From positions 1 to 27,763 of the forward strand of contig DAOVLE010000040.1 in assembly GCA_030631415.1 (NCBI GenBank): a stretch of 27,763 bases of DNA, in the 5' to 3' direction. The position numbers and the translations under genes are program-made. The DNA is from JAAEQG01 sp023133475 (lineage in GTDB: Bacteria > Planctomycetota > Phycisphaerae > UBA1845). This document shows positions 1-7,889 of this stretch, piece after piece. The notes beneath the pieces are model-generated. The model did not search any database, was not told where the DNA came from, and saw only the letters and a list, made by a program, of their open reading frames with translations. The stretch's first letter is position 1; each line of letters opens with the position of its first letter.

Positions 1-2
1 AG

Positions 3-212
3 TGCGATCTGGCCGGCAACGATTGCAACAAGAACGACATCCCCGACGAGTGCGACATTGCCGGCGGCACCAGCAACGACTGCAACAACAACGGCGTCCC
101 GGACGAGTGCGATCTGGACGGCAACGACTGCAACAAGAACGACATCCCCGACGAGTGCGACATCGCCGGCGGCACCAGCAACGACTGCAACAACAACGGC
201 GTTCCGGATGAA
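3..212 (+). repeat. Tandem 105-bp coding repeat, two copies
   Basis: Units 3-107 and 108-212 are nearly identical and each encodes two DCNxN(D/G)(I/V)PDEC modules. The array probably continues left of the window. Such near-identity suggests recent unequal recombination. Confidence 0.85.
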
Positions 213-743
213 TGCGAGTTGCAAGACAACGACTGCAACGCCAACGATGTCCCGGACGAATGCGACTTGCCCGGCGGGCACAATTGTTGCGAGTGGGGCA
301 ACGGCGTCGGATGCAGCAACCCGGCGATTCAGGACTGCGTCTGCGACATAGACCCTTACTGCTGCGAGGTGGAATGGGACCGGGCCTGTGTTCTCGAAGC
401 GACGATCGAGGGTTGCTGGAACTGCCGCGACGGCAACGACTGCAATACCAACGCCGTGCCGGACGAATGCGACATCGCCGACGGAACCAGCCAGGACTGC
501 AATAGCAACGGGGTCCCGGACGAGTGCGAAACGTTTGACATCCTGGACCTGAACGCCGACGGGGACGTGGACCTTGACGACTGCGTGGCGTTCGCGGATT
601 GCCTTACCGGCCCGCGTGGATTGATAATGCGTGGCGAAGTGCTTTACCACGATTCCTGCTGTGCCGCGGCGGATGTCGACTTCGACGGGGATGTGGACAT
701 GAAAGATTTCGCCGCTTTGCAGGTGACAGTCGCCCAGCCATAG
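3..743 (+). CDS. Secreted cysteine-rich repeat protein with dockerin-like C-terminus (5' end outside window)
   Basis: The frame is open from the left edge to TAG at 741-743, so only the C-terminal 246 residues are present. It begins with DCNxNxxPDECD repeats; two copies of a 35-residue (105-bp) unit at 3-212 are almost identical in DNA. Next comes a Cys-rich segment (about 273-405) with the pattern GCxxxxIxxCVCxxDPYCC followed by WDxxCV, then two more DCNxN repeats. The C-terminal ~65 residues carry two Asp-rich calcium-loop motifs, LNADGDVDLDDC and VDFDGDVDMKDF, arranged as in type I dockerin-like tails. Family knowledge: such proteins are common exported proteins of Planctomycetota with no assigned reaction. 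No catalytic domain is visible in this part. The stop codon directly abuts a palindromic repeat starting at 744. Confidence 0.8.
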   Translation, partial: CDLAGNDCNKNDIPDECDIAGGTSNDCNNNGVPDECDLDGNDCNKNDIPDECDIAGGTSNDCNNNGVPDECELQDNDCNANDVPDECDLPGGHNCCEWGNGVGCSNPAIQDCVCDIDPYCCEVEWDRACVLEATIEGCWNCRDGNDCNTNAVPDECDIADGTSQDCNSNGVPDECETFDILDLNADGDVDLDDCVAFADCLTGPRGLIMRGEVLYHDSCCAAADVDFDGDVDMKDFAALQVTVAQP

Positions 744-763
744 TAGGGCGGGTTCTACCCGCC
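744..763. repeat. Single REP-like palindrome (GGCGGGT/ACCCGCC)
   Basis: TAGGGCGGGTT-CT-ACCCGCC follows the TAG stop of the upstream gene with no gap. It is one arm of the dispersed element seen as a pair at 931-987. Confidence 0.85.
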
Positions 764-779
764 TTCGTGGTCGGGTGCC

Positions 780-920
780 CCATGGCTTTAGGGGCTGTGG
801 ATTTAGTCGTTCGGAGCGACCCCCAATGTAGCGTCACCCCTTGTGGGTGACGAGAAACGAGGGTGCGCCGCCCACAAGGGGCGACGCTACAGACTAAATC
901 GACAGCCCCTAAAGCCATGG
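780..920. repeat. 141-bp nested palindrome, MITE-like
   Basis: Outer arms 780-808 and 892-920 are inverted copies with one mismatch (CATGGCTTTAGGGGCTGT and so on). Inner arms 828-847 and 871-890 are also inverted copies with one mismatch. The arms flank a short non-palindromic centre. No ORF of interest lies inside. It sits between single REP-like palindromes and could fold as a long hairpin in either transcript. Confidence 0.85.
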
Positions 921-930
921 ACCACCCAAC

Positions 931-987
931 GTAGGGCGGGTTCTACCCGCCTTTTCGGCACGGTGCGGCGGGTGGAACCCGCCCTAC
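931..987. repeat. 57-bp REPIN-like element overlapping the pheT stop
   Basis: Two 21-bp arms (931-951 and 967-987) stand in inverted orientation around the 15-nt spacer TTTTCGGCACGGTGC. Each arm is itself a palindrome. The right arm contains the TAG stop of pheT (complement of 984-986). Confidence 0.9.
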
Positions 988-3386
988 CCTCGCAGAACCA
1001 GCCCACACTGCTTCAGGTGGCCCTCGAACGACTTGCGAAACGCATTGAGGTCCTCATCGACCAGGGTTCGCTGTGGGCTGCCGATGCGGGCGCGGAAGGT
1101 GAGGCTCCGCTTGTTCGCCGGGATGGACTTGCCCTCATAGCTTCCCACATACGTCACGTTGATCAGCAACGGATGATCGAACCGGGCAACGGCATCAGCC
1201 ACCGCAACGTACTCGCGGTCGGCATCCGTCAGGGCGGAGAAATCCATGTCAATCCGCGGATGCAGAGGGATCGGCTGAAGTTGTTGCACCCGCGGGCGGG
1301 CGGTTGCGATGTGGTCCAGGCGCAGTTCCGCCCACACCACCGACCAGGCTTTGAGATGCTCGTCGATCCGGTTGCGCAGTTCCAGCGGAAGCGCACTCAC
1401 CATTCCGAGGCGCTTACCGTCGAGCATCACCGTAGCGGACTTGTGCTCGTGCACCCAGGGCAACCGCTGAGCCTCCTCCGCTCGCACGAACACCGGCGAG
1501 ACGCCCGGCACTTGCATGCCCCAGGTCTCCAACGCCCCCTTCAACCACAGCAGCAGTTCGTCTTCCGCCCCCTTCTGCCGCCGGGCACAGATCAGCCCGA
1601 CATGGCGGAACTCCTCCTCGACATCCGGCCCGGGCGGGTAAACGCTGCCAAGCTCGACCAGCCGAAACCCATCAAAGTGATGACGGTTGAGGTCCAACGC
1701 CTGTAACATGCCCGGCATTAGTTCATGCCGCAACTGATGCTCATGGGCACTGGTCGGGTTGCGCACTTCGATGCCGGGCTTAGGCTCATAACCCAGTCGG
1801 GCCAACCACGGATCGTCATACCACAGATAACGATGAATCTCGCAGAAGCCCAAACCGCCGCAAAGTGCCCGCAGTGTGTTCTGTTCGATCTCGTGCTGAA
1901 CGTTGGGCTCGAACCTGCGCACCGTAGCCTGGGGCAGACGCGGCTCGATGTTGTCGTAGCCGACGTAGCGGGCGATTTCCTCGATGATGTCCGCCTCGAT
2001 CGAAATGTCCTTGGTGGCGCGAAACGAAGGCACCGAAACGACCATCTTATCGCCCTGGTCGGTTACGCCGAACTCCAACGCGGTCAGGATTCGCGTTATC
2101 TCATCGTTGGGAATCGGCTGACCCATGAAGCGGCTTACAAATGCCGGATCAATCTCCACTCGAACCTCCGACGGCGGCTGCGGGTAGCAGTCCGACAACC
2201 GTGAGGTGGCCACCAACTCGGGGAACTCTGCCCGGGCCAGATGGATGAAACGTTGAATAGCCAGCGCGGTGTTCCGAGGATCGAGCGACTTTTCAAACCG
2301 GGCGCTGGCATCGGTCCGCAACCCCAGCTTCGTCGCACAGCGTCGGATGATGGCAGGGTCGAAGTTGGCAGACTCCAGCAACATCGATCGCGTGCGTGGT
2401 GAGACCTCGGTGGCCAAACCGCCCATGATCCCCGCCAAAGCCACCATCTCGCGATTGCACATAATCATCAAAGCCTGCTGGGGCAGGGTGCGTTCGCAGC
2501 CGTCCAGGGTGGTGAACATCGAGCCGGGTTTGACCAGGCCTACCTCGATACGTTCGATCCGGTCCCCGTCGAAGGCGTGCATCGGCTGACCCAACTCGAG
2601 CATGATGTAGTTGGTGAGGTCCACCAGGCAGTCGATAGGCCGCAATCCCACATGCCCGATCCGCAACTGCATCCAAAGCGGTGCCGGCTGCGATCCGACC
2701 CCCTCCACCCGCAATCCGCTGTATCGCGGGCAGGCATTGGGATCGTCAATCTCGATGGGGATCAGCGGCAGGTTGGGGTCGTCGAGCGACTCGCGGCTGA
2801 CCACCGGGCACTCCTTCAGCGGCACCTGATACATCGCCGCCAATTCACGGGCGATCCCATAGTGCCCCCACAGGTCCGGGCGATGGGTGATGGACTTGTT
2901 GTCAACCTCGATGACCCAGTCGTCCAGCGGTTCGGTAGGGATGGCTTCCCCGGGCAGGGTGTTGGGAGGCAGGAAGATAGCCTGCCCGACTGCCATCTCG
3001 ATCCCCAGTGTCTCCCCGGAGAGGATCATGCCGGTGCTGGCATGGCCGGCCACCTGTGCTACACTGATGTCACCAACGGCGTTGACGTGTGCCCCGGCGG
3101 GGGCATAGATCACCAGGTCCCCGGCTTTCAAGCCCGGGGCAGCCGTCACCGTCTCGACACCATCGCCGCCCCCGACATCCAGCACCACCTGGTGCAGGTC
3201 GTGCGTGTCGGGCAAAGCCTGCACCGTAACGATCCTGGCAGCGATCAGGCCTTGGGCACCGGTCTCGATCCTTTGGACATCCTCGACTTCCGCACAGGTC
3301 ATGGTAAAGCGGTCAGCCAGATCGTGGGGGTCGAGGTCTGATGGCAGATCGACGAAATCACGAATCCAATTCAACGAAATCAGCAT
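984..3386 (-). CDS. pheT: Phenylalanyl-tRNA synthetase beta subunit
   Basis: PheT is the large subunit of the cytoplasmic alpha2beta2 enzyme that charges tRNA-Phe with phenylalanine and edits mischarged tyrosine. The 800-residue length is normal. Visible in order are an N-terminal start MLISLNWIRDFVDLP typical of the family, an EMAPII-type tRNA-binding OB fold (about 40-150), the B3/B4 editing module, a B5 module around RVEIDPAFVSRFMGQPIP, the catalytic-like core with YVGYDNIEPRLP, and a C-terminal FDX-ACB anticodon-binding domain ending KQCGLVLRG. It starts 8 nt after the pheS stop, so the two form an operon. The TAG stop lies inside a dispersed palindromic element, and no separate terminator is visible; the hairpin element itself may end the transcript. 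Confidence 0.97.
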   Translation of the reverse strand: MLISLNWIRDFVDLPSDLDPHDLADRFTMTCAEVEDVQRIETGAQGLIAARIVTVQALPDTHDLHQVVLDVGGGDGVETVTAAPGLKAGDLVIYAPAGAHVNAVGDISVAQVAGHASTGMILSGETLGIEMAVGQAIFLPPNTLPGEAIPTEPLDDWVIEVDNKSITHRPDLWGHYGIARELAAMYQVPLKECPVVSRESLDDPNLPLIPIEIDDPNACPRYSGLRVEGVGSQPAPLWMQLRIGHVGLRPIDCLVDLTNYIMLELGQPMHAFDGDRIERIEVGLVKPGSMFTTLDGCERTLPQQALMIMCNREMVALAGIMGGLATEVSPRTRSMLLESANFDPAIIRRCATKLGLRTDASARFEKSLDPRNTALAIQRFIHLARAEFPELVATSRLSDCYPQPPSEVRVEIDPAFVSRFMGQPIPNDEITRILTALEFGVTDQGDKMVVSVPSFRATKDISIEADIIEEIARYVGYDNIEPRLPQATVRRFEPNVQHEIEQNTLRALCGGLGFCEIHRYLWYDDPWLARLGYEPKPGIEVRNPTSAHEHQLRHELMPGMLQALDLNRHHFDGFRLVELGSVYPPGPDVEEEFRHVGLICARRQKGAEDELLLWLKGALETWGMQVPGVSPVFVRAEEAQRLPWVHEHKSATVMLDGKRLGMVSALPLELRNRIDEHLKAWSVVWAELRLDHIATARPRVQQLQPIPLHPRIDMDFSALTDADREYVAVADAVARFDHPLLINVTYVGSYEGKSIPANKRSLTFRARIGSPQRTLVDEDLNAFRKSFEGHLKQCGLVLRG

Positions 3387-3394
3387 GGTTACTA

Positions 3395-4468
3395 TCAGCC
3401 TTTGGCAGAGATGGTGGGGCCGGCCAACCGCGAGGGGTGCACCAGAGCCCGCAAATCACCCGCGTTCATCACCCGAATGTCATGGATTCCATACTTCATC
3501 ATAGCCAGGCGGGTCAGGCCTAGCCCGAATGCGAACCCGGTGTACTCGTGCGGATCGATCCCCCCGAAACGCAGCACGTTCGGATGCACCATTCCGCAGG
3601 GCAGAATCTCGATCCAGCCGGATTGTTTGCACGTGGGGCAGCCGCCCCCCCCACAGATCAAACAGCTCATGTCCAGCTCGAACCCCGGCTCCACGAACGG
3701 GAAGTATCCGGGCCTCAGGCGCACCTTGACGTCGCGCTCGAACACTTCGCGTAGCAGCAGTTTCATCATTGCGATCAGGTTGGCGATGGAGATTTCCTTG
3801 TCGATCATCAACCCTTCCACCTGGTGAAAGGTGTTTTCGTGCGAGGCGTCCACGGTCTCATAGCGGAAGCAGCGCCCCGGCACGATGCAGCGGATCGGCG
3901 GGCCGAACTTTTTCATGGCACGAATCTGCACCGGGGAGGTGTGCGTCCGCAGCAACTGCCCATTGCCCAGCCAGAAGGTATCCTGCATATCGCGGGCAGG
4001 GTGTGTGGCGGGGATGTTGAGGGCCTCGAAGTTATGGTATTCGGTTTCCATGTCGGGGCCGGCTTCGACGGTGAAACCCATCCGCTCGAACCCCCGTTCG
4101 ATCTCCCACTGCACCGCGGTCACCGGATGCACACTTCCGGGCAAATCGCGCACGCCCGGCAGGGTGGGGTCGAAGGCTTGTGCTTTGCCGGCTTCGGCGG
4201 CGCTTTCCTGTTGTTTGATTCGCTCGGTGTGGCCGTCGAAGAGTTGCCCGACGGTTGTGTTGGCGGAGTTCAGGATTTGGCCGACCTGGCTGCGCATTTC
4301 AGCCGGGTACTGGCGGATGGTGCTCATGAATTGCCCCAGGGTTCCCTTTTTGCCCAGGGTTTTGGCCTTAATTTGTCGCAGGGTGTCAAGCGTGGTGACC
4401 TTATCCAGCGACGTATGCACCTCCGCTTCGATATCCGCCAGTTGTTTCTTGAGGCTCTCGAGGTCCAC
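3395..4468 (-). CDS. pheS: Phenylalanyl-tRNA synthetase alpha subunit
   Basis: PheS carries the class II aminoacylation site of PheRS. Visible are an N-terminal coiled-coil region (MDLESLKKQLADIEAEV), motif 1 near LPGSVHPVTAVQWEIE, motif 2 with RTHTSPVQIR and GRCFRYETVDASHENTFHQ, and motif 3 GFAFGLGLTRLAMMKYG. A Cys cluster (CLICGGGGCPTC) lies before motif 3. I chose the GTG at 4466-4468, which gives 357 residues and puts MDLESLKKQL at the usual PheS N-terminus. The frame stays open to an ATG at 4610-4612, but those extra residues (LLPLASCLLP) are only translated heptamer repeat. An ATG at 4546 is possible but unsupported by a ribosome binding site. It precedes pheT by 8 nt. Confidence 0.95.
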   Translation of the reverse strand: MDLESLKKQLADIEAEVHTSLDKVTTLDTLRQIKAKTLGKKGTLGQFMSTIRQYPAEMRSQVGQILNSANTTVGQLFDGHTERIKQQESAAEAGKAQAFDPTLPGVRDLPGSVHPVTAVQWEIERGFERMGFTVEAGPDMETEYHNFEALNIPATHPARDMQDTFWLGNGQLLRTHTSPVQIRAMKKFGPPIRCIVPGRCFRYETVDASHENTFHQVEGLMIDKEISIANLIAMMKLLLREVFERDVKVRLRPGYFPFVEPGFELDMSCLICGGGGCPTCKQSGWIEILPCGMVHPNVLRFGGIDPHEYTGFAFGLGLTRLAMMKYGIHDIRVMNAGDLRALVHPSRLAGPTISAKG

Positions 4469-4550
4469 GGCAAACCATTCCAAAAACGGTGACCAGGAAT
4501 CGACAAAGAACGATAGCTTAGACGCCCAAGGGCCGTAAATCAACATTGGG

Positions 4551-4614
4551 GAAGGCAAGAGGCAGGAGGCAAGAGGCAGAAGGCAAAAGGCAACAAGGCA
4601 ACAAGGCAACAAGG
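4551..4614. repeat. Short tandem repeats (GGCAAGA, then CAACAAGG)
   Basis: The block starts with 7-bp steps (GGCAAGA, GGCAGGA, GGCAAGA, GGCAGAA, GGCAAAA) and ends with three 8-bp steps. It is the reverse complement of the TTGCCTC block at 4757-4860, so the two frame a 140-bp region as long inverted arms. Confidence 0.85.
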
Positions 4615-4672
4615 GTAGGGCGGGTTTTACCCGCCGTGCGATGCCACAACAGGGGGGTGAAACCCGTCCTAC
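4615..4672. repeat. REPIN-like inverted pair, diverged
   Basis: Arm 4615-4635 (GTAGGGCGGGTTTTACCCGC and C) and a degenerate inverted arm 4652-4672 (ending CCCGTCCTAC) flank a 16-nt spacer. The spacer differs from that of the other copies. Confidence 0.8.
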
Positions 4673-4696
4673 AACTGTTTTGCGTTTCGACGGGTC

Positions 4697-4730
4697 GCGC
4701 TAGGCCCGGCATTTATGCCGGGCCTAGCGC
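4697..4730. repeat. 34-bp perfect palindrome
   Basis: GCGCTAGGCCCGGCA (4697-4711), loop TTTA, TGCCGGGCCTAGCGC (4716-4730). A partial copy recurs at 14735-14760. It forms a perfect 15-bp stem and has no T tract of its own. Confidence 0.88.
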
Positions 4731-4734
4731 AAGC

Positions 4735-4755
4735 GGCGGGTAGAACCCGCCCTAC
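4735..4755. repeat. Single REP-like arm
   Basis: GGCGGGTAGAACCCGCCCTA plus C, in the right-arm orientation of the 57-bp element. It directly adjoins the heptamer block that follows. Confidence 0.85.
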
Positions 4756-4756
4756 C

Positions 4757-4860
4757 CTCTTGCCTCTTGCCTCTTGCCTCTTGCCTCTTGCCTCTTGCCT
4801 CTTGCCTCTTGCCTCTTGCCTCTTGCCTTCTGCCTCTTGCCTCTTGCCTTCTGCCTCTTA
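4757..4860. repeat. TTGCCTC heptamer tandem array, about 14 copies
   Basis: Near-perfect 7-bp repetition (TTGCCTC with a few TTGCCTT/CTGCCTC variants) runs to 10 nt before the larB start codon. It therefore occupies the place of a ribosome binding site and any proximal promoter. Confidence 0.95.
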
Positions 4861-4870
4861 CACTTTGCTT

Positions 4871-5629
4871 ATGGATGCACAGCGTATTCGAGAACTGTTG
4901 GCGGCGGTCCGGGACGGTAGTGTTGAGGTCGAGGAGGCGGTTTCCGCGCTGCGGGCTATGCCCTTCGAGGACCTCGGGTTCGCCAAGGTGGATCATCACC
5001 GTGGGCTGCGTTGTGGTTTTCCTGAGGTTATTTATTGTGAGGGCAAAAGCATCGAGCAATTGGTCTCGATTGTTGAGGCTCGGGTGGCTGGTGGTGGGAA
5101 CGTGCTGGCCACCCGTGCGTCGGCGGAGATGTTCGAGGCTGTTCGCCGGCGTTTTCCGGCAGCCGTGCACAACCCTGTCGCCCGCACCATCACAATTGCC
5201 CAGGCCCAATCGCCTGGAGGGGGCGGCACTATAGCGATTGTCAGTGCCGGCACAAGTGATATGCCCGTGGCGGAGGAGGCCCGCGAGACCGCCGAGATCA
5301 TGGGTCAGAAAACGCAAACCTTTTATGATGTAGGGGTGGCGGGAATCCACCGTCTGCTGGCCTACTCCAGCGCGTTGCAAAGTGCCTCGGTGGTGGTTGT
5401 GGTCGCGGGCATGGAGGGTGCGTTGGCCAGCGTGGTCGGCGGCCTGGTGGATTGCCCGGTGATCGCGGTGCCCACCAGCATCGGGTACGGAGCGAGTTTT
5501 CACGGATTGGCTGCGTTGTTGGCCATGTTGAACAGTTGTGCCTCGGGCGTTGCGGTGGTCAATATCGACAACGGGTTCTCCGCCGGTTATCTTGCGGCTC
5601 AGATCAACCGCCGCACCAAGCCGCAGTAA
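4871..5629 (+). CDS. larB: LarB, pyridinium-3,5-biscarboxylic acid mononucleotide synthase
   Basis: LarB carboxylates and hydrolyses nicotinic acid adenine dinucleotide, the first step in making the nickel-pincer nucleotide cofactor of LarA-type racemases. The 252-residue product has the N-terminal LarB region (ALRAMPFEDLGFAKVDHHR) and a C-terminal PurE/AIR-carboxylase-like domain with SAGTSDMPVAEEA at 125-137, then PTSIGYGASFHG and NIDNGFSAGYLA. Cys223, in LNSCASG, matches the conserved family Cys that attacks the pyridinium ring. I chose ATG 4871 because upstream codons are translated repeat. No Shine-Dalgarno is visible. larA, larC and larE are not in the window, so the cofactor's user is unknown. 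nnrD follows 57 nt downstream, probably in the same transcript. Confidence 0.92.
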   Translation: MDAQRIRELLAAVRDGSVEVEEAVSALRAMPFEDLGFAKVDHHRGLRCGFPEVIYCEGKSIEQLVSIVEARVAGGGNVLATRASAEMFEAVRRRFPAAVHNPVARTITIAQAQSPGGGGTIAIVSAGTSDMPVAEEARETAEIMGQKTQTFYDVGVAGIHRLLAYSSALQSASVVVVVAGMEGALASVVGGLVDCPVIAVPTSIGYGASFHGLAALLAMLNSCASGVAVVNIDNGFSAGYLAAQINRRTKPQ

Positions 5630-5686
5630 CCTCGGCGTGCTTGCCGGCAGACTGATGAGCCGCCGTCTTGGATTTGAGTTTGAATC

Positions 5687-6559
5687 ATGAGTAGTGAACC
5701 CATTCAGATCACCGAAATACCCACACTGCCGACTCGGGCAGACGATGCCCACAAGGGTGAGGTCGGCCGGATACTCGTCGTCGGCGGTCGGATGAACGAT
5801 TTGGGGATGATTGGAGCCCCTGCCCTGGCTGCCAACGCCGCCATGCGTGCCGGTGCCGGCCTGGTGCAGATTCTGACGCCCGCCGCCGCTCAGCCGGTAG
5901 TTGCCCCGTTGGCCCCCTGCGGGACCACGCGGTGTTTTTCGCCCGACAGCCTGCCGCTCAGTGCTCTGGCGGTGGAATTCGGGGCGGACGTGGTGGCATT
6001 AGGCCCGGGGCTGGACCCTTGTGTCACTGCCGAGATGATCCTCGAGCTTTTGAACGACTATTCCGGCAGCATTGTACTGGACGCCGACGGGCTCAACACG
6101 CTCGCCGACGCCGGGTGTTGGGAGGCATCCTGGCCTGACCAGGTGGTCCTGACCCCGCACCCCGGTGAGCTCAAGCGGCTGATGCGGGGTTTCAAGGTGG
6201 ATACCGACTTGGAGGATCGCCGGCGCAGCACCACGGACCTGGCTTTGCATACCGGGGCGGCGGTGGTGCTCAAGGGCAACGGCACGGTGGTCTCCGACGG
6301 CGAACGCATCTATGTAAATCAGACCGGGAACTCCGGTTTGGCCACCGGCGGTTCCGGCGATGTGCTGACCGGTGTGATCGCCGGATTGCTAGGCCAACAA
6401 ATGAGCCGGATCGACGCCGCCGTACTGGGCGTCTACTTGCACGGGCTGGCTGGCGACATCGGCGCCGAGGAGATGGGCAAGCTTTCGCTGATGGCCTGGG
6501 ACCTGCTCGATTTCATCCCCGAAGCCATCCTCGAATTGGAACCCGAGGAGTCTGAATAA
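5687..6559 (+). CDS. nnrD: ADP-dependent NAD(P)H-hydrate dehydratase
   Basis: NnrD is a cytoplasmic repair enzyme that dehydrates damaged NAD(P)HX back to NAD(P)H using ADP. The 290-residue protein matches the stand-alone dehydratase (YjeF C-terminal, ribokinase-like) domain. Visible are HKGEVGRILVVGG at 22-34, ALGPGL at 104-109, DADGLNTLA at 132-140, TPHPGELKRL at 156-165, LKGNGTVV, and the nucleotide-binding/catalytic NSGLATGGSGDVLTGVIAG around 215-233 with Asp225. The N-terminal epimerase domain (NnrE), often fused, is absent. It lies 57 nt after larB, on the same strand; both enzymes act on pyridine nucleotide chemistry, which may or may not be coincidental. A 57-bp palindromic element follows 14 nt after the stop. 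Confidence 0.94.
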   Translation: MSSEPIQITEIPTLPTRADDAHKGEVGRILVVGGRMNDLGMIGAPALAANAAMRAGAGLVQILTPAAAQPVVAPLAPCGTTRCFSPDSLPLSALAVEFGADVVALGPGLDPCVTAEMILELLNDYSGSIVLDADGLNTLADAGCWEASWPDQVVLTPHPGELKRLMRGFKVDTDLEDRRRSTTDLALHTGAAVVLKGNGTVVSDGERIYVNQTGNSGLATGGSGDVLTGVIAGLLGQQMSRIDAAVLGVYLHGLAGDIGAEEMGKLSLMAWDLLDFIPEAILELEPEESE

Positions 6560-6573
6560 CCGCGTCGGCAAAT

Positions 6574-6630
6574 GTAGGGCGGGTTCCACCCGCCGCATTG
6601 TGCTCGGAAGGCGGGTAGAACCCGCCCTAC
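6574..6630. repeat. 57-bp REPIN-like element between nnrD and truD
   Basis: Arms 6574-6594 and 6610-6630 flank the spacer GCATTGTGCTCGGAA. Read on the minus strand the spacer is TTCCGAGCACAATGC, close to TTTTCGGCACGGTGC at 952-966, so this copy is inverted relative to 931-987. It lies between convergent genes and contains the TAG stop of truD. Confidence 0.9.
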
Positions 6631-7859
6631 GGGGGTGAATCATCCGGGTTGTCGGTTTTGCAGACTTCTCGCGTTATCATGGTGGCGTAGCTGCCGGGTG
6701 GGAGGGCGAAGGTCAGCCGCAGATGAGAACCCTGCTGGTCACCTGCCTCGACCACTTCCGGATTGTCCAGCGGCACACGTAGAGGCCGACGGGCTCCATC
6801 CAGTTTGACGCCGTGCTTGCTACGAAACAGCGTGCGGTCCAATCCGGCATCAGCCAACAGCTTTGCCTCCAACTCTCCCGGTTGCCCGGCGGGTTCGGTC
6901 ATCCGCGTGCCGAACAGTGGGCCGGTGGGTGAAATCTCGAATGTGTCACAACGCGGCTGCTCCGCGACAGCGTCCTCCACCCGGAAGCAGGCCCCGTTGA
7001 CGTGTTTCCAAGCCAGGTCCCCTTGTTGCAATCGGCCTAGTTCTCGGATGCGGGTTTCCACCACCACGTTGAAAAGCCGGCTTTGCTCGGCGGACAGGTA
7101 AAGCCTGCGTAAGGAGTGATTCACCGCCGACCAAGTGCGTTCGGCATTGCCGCCGGACTTTGCCATCGCCCGGCACAGGCGGATTTGCTCGCGGAAAGCG
7201 GCAGGCCACATCTCCCCGGCTTCTTCATAACAGCCTTGATCGAACAACTCACGTGCCCGCAGGACTTCGTCCCGGTCAAGCAGCCCGGGTCGGCCTAGCA
7301 GCACTCCGATCGCTTCGTCAAAATCGCCCTTGAGCACCGCGTGCCCGATCGCGGCGTTGTCCCCACGGGCGCCGAAGCGTTGTGGGCCAAAATAGTTCGG
7401 AACTCCGCACCGGGAGATCATGGCGATAATCTCACCAGCCCGAGCGGCAGCGTCAGGGGCCACCTCGCGGATTTTCAGGATGAAGCGATTGCCCTTAAGG
7501 TGCCCCAGCTTCAACTTGTTGCGATGCTGGTTCACCCAGAGCACCTTGATCCGCGACAGATCGAGTGCCTCAACCCGTTGTGGAGCGACATGCTCGACAC
7601 TGAGCATCTGCCTGGTGACCGCCCGGGCGTCTTTCAGGCCCGCGTATCCGATGTCACGCGGCCTCTTGCCCAAGGCCTTGGCGATAAGCTCGACGGCTGC
7701 CAATGTGGTAAGCCCGCGTTTCTCAATGCCGAAGTATGTATGGGTGCCGTTGCCGGAGGGTTCATAGAGCGGCAACTCTTCAACGACAAAGTCATCCTCG
7801 GATTGCTTGACAACCCCGCCAACTCCAGGAAGCCCCTCTGTCAGATAAGGAAAAGTCAT
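6627..7859 (-). CDS. truD: tRNA pseudouridine(13) synthase TruD
   Basis: TruD isomerises uridine to pseudouridine at position 13 of tRNAs in the cytoplasm. With the ATG at 7857-7859 the protein is 410 residues and begins MTFPYLTEGLPGVGGVVKQS, the usual N-terminus. The family motif GYAGLKDARAVTRQ lies at 71-84, with the expected catalytic Asp77. NYFGPQRFGARGDN, a conserved TruD sequence, follows, as does the typical long insertion before the C-terminal part. An in-frame ATG at 7881-7883 falls at about the predicted transcription start of the promoter at 7890-7918, so translation from there would be leaderless. Upstream codons to 7961 lie before the promoter and are not coding. The TAG stop (complement of 6627-6629) is within a repeat element. 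Confidence 0.95.
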   Translation of the reverse strand: MTFPYLTEGLPGVGGVVKQSEDDFVVEELPLYEPSGNGTHTYFGIEKRGLTTLAAVELIAKALGKRPRDIGYAGLKDARAVTRQMLSVEHVAPQRVEALDLSRIKVLWVNQHRNKLKLGHLKGNRFILKIREVAPDAAARAGEIIAMISRCGVPNYFGPQRFGARGDNAAIGHAVLKGDFDEAIGVLLGRPGLLDRDEVLRARELFDQGCYEEAGEMWPAAFREQIRLCRAMAKSGGNAERTWSAVNHSLRRLYLSAEQSRLFNVVVETRIRELGRLQQGDLAWKHVNGACFRVEDAVAEQPRCDTFEISPTGPLFGTRMTEPAGQPGELEAKLLADAGLDRTLFRSKHGVKLDGARRPLRVPLDNPEVVEAGDQQGSHLRLTFALPPGSYATMITREVCKTDNPDDSPP

Positions 7860-7889
7860 AGATACTCGCGTGTTTGTCGCCATGAGGCT

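Noticed and set aside
3..743. Cellulosomal enzyme
   Set aside because: A dockerin-like tail alone does not make one; no carbohydrate-active domain or cohesin is visible.
744..987. Insertion sequence
   Set aside because: Inverted arms are present, but there is no transposase frame and no convincing target duplication.
4469..4612. N-terminal extension of pheS giving a signal-like LLPLASCLLP start
   Set aside because: These codons are translated heptamer repeat and lie beyond the normal PheS N-terminus.
4757..4860. CRISPR-like array
   Set aside because: The period is 7 bp with no spacers, and no cas gene is present.
4715..4870. N-terminal extension of larB
   Set aside because: Translated TTGCCTC array; the family starts at MDAQRIRELL.
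5032..5752. Minus-strand frames across larB
   Set aside because: Shadow frames of a well-supported gene; no domain or ribosome binding site.
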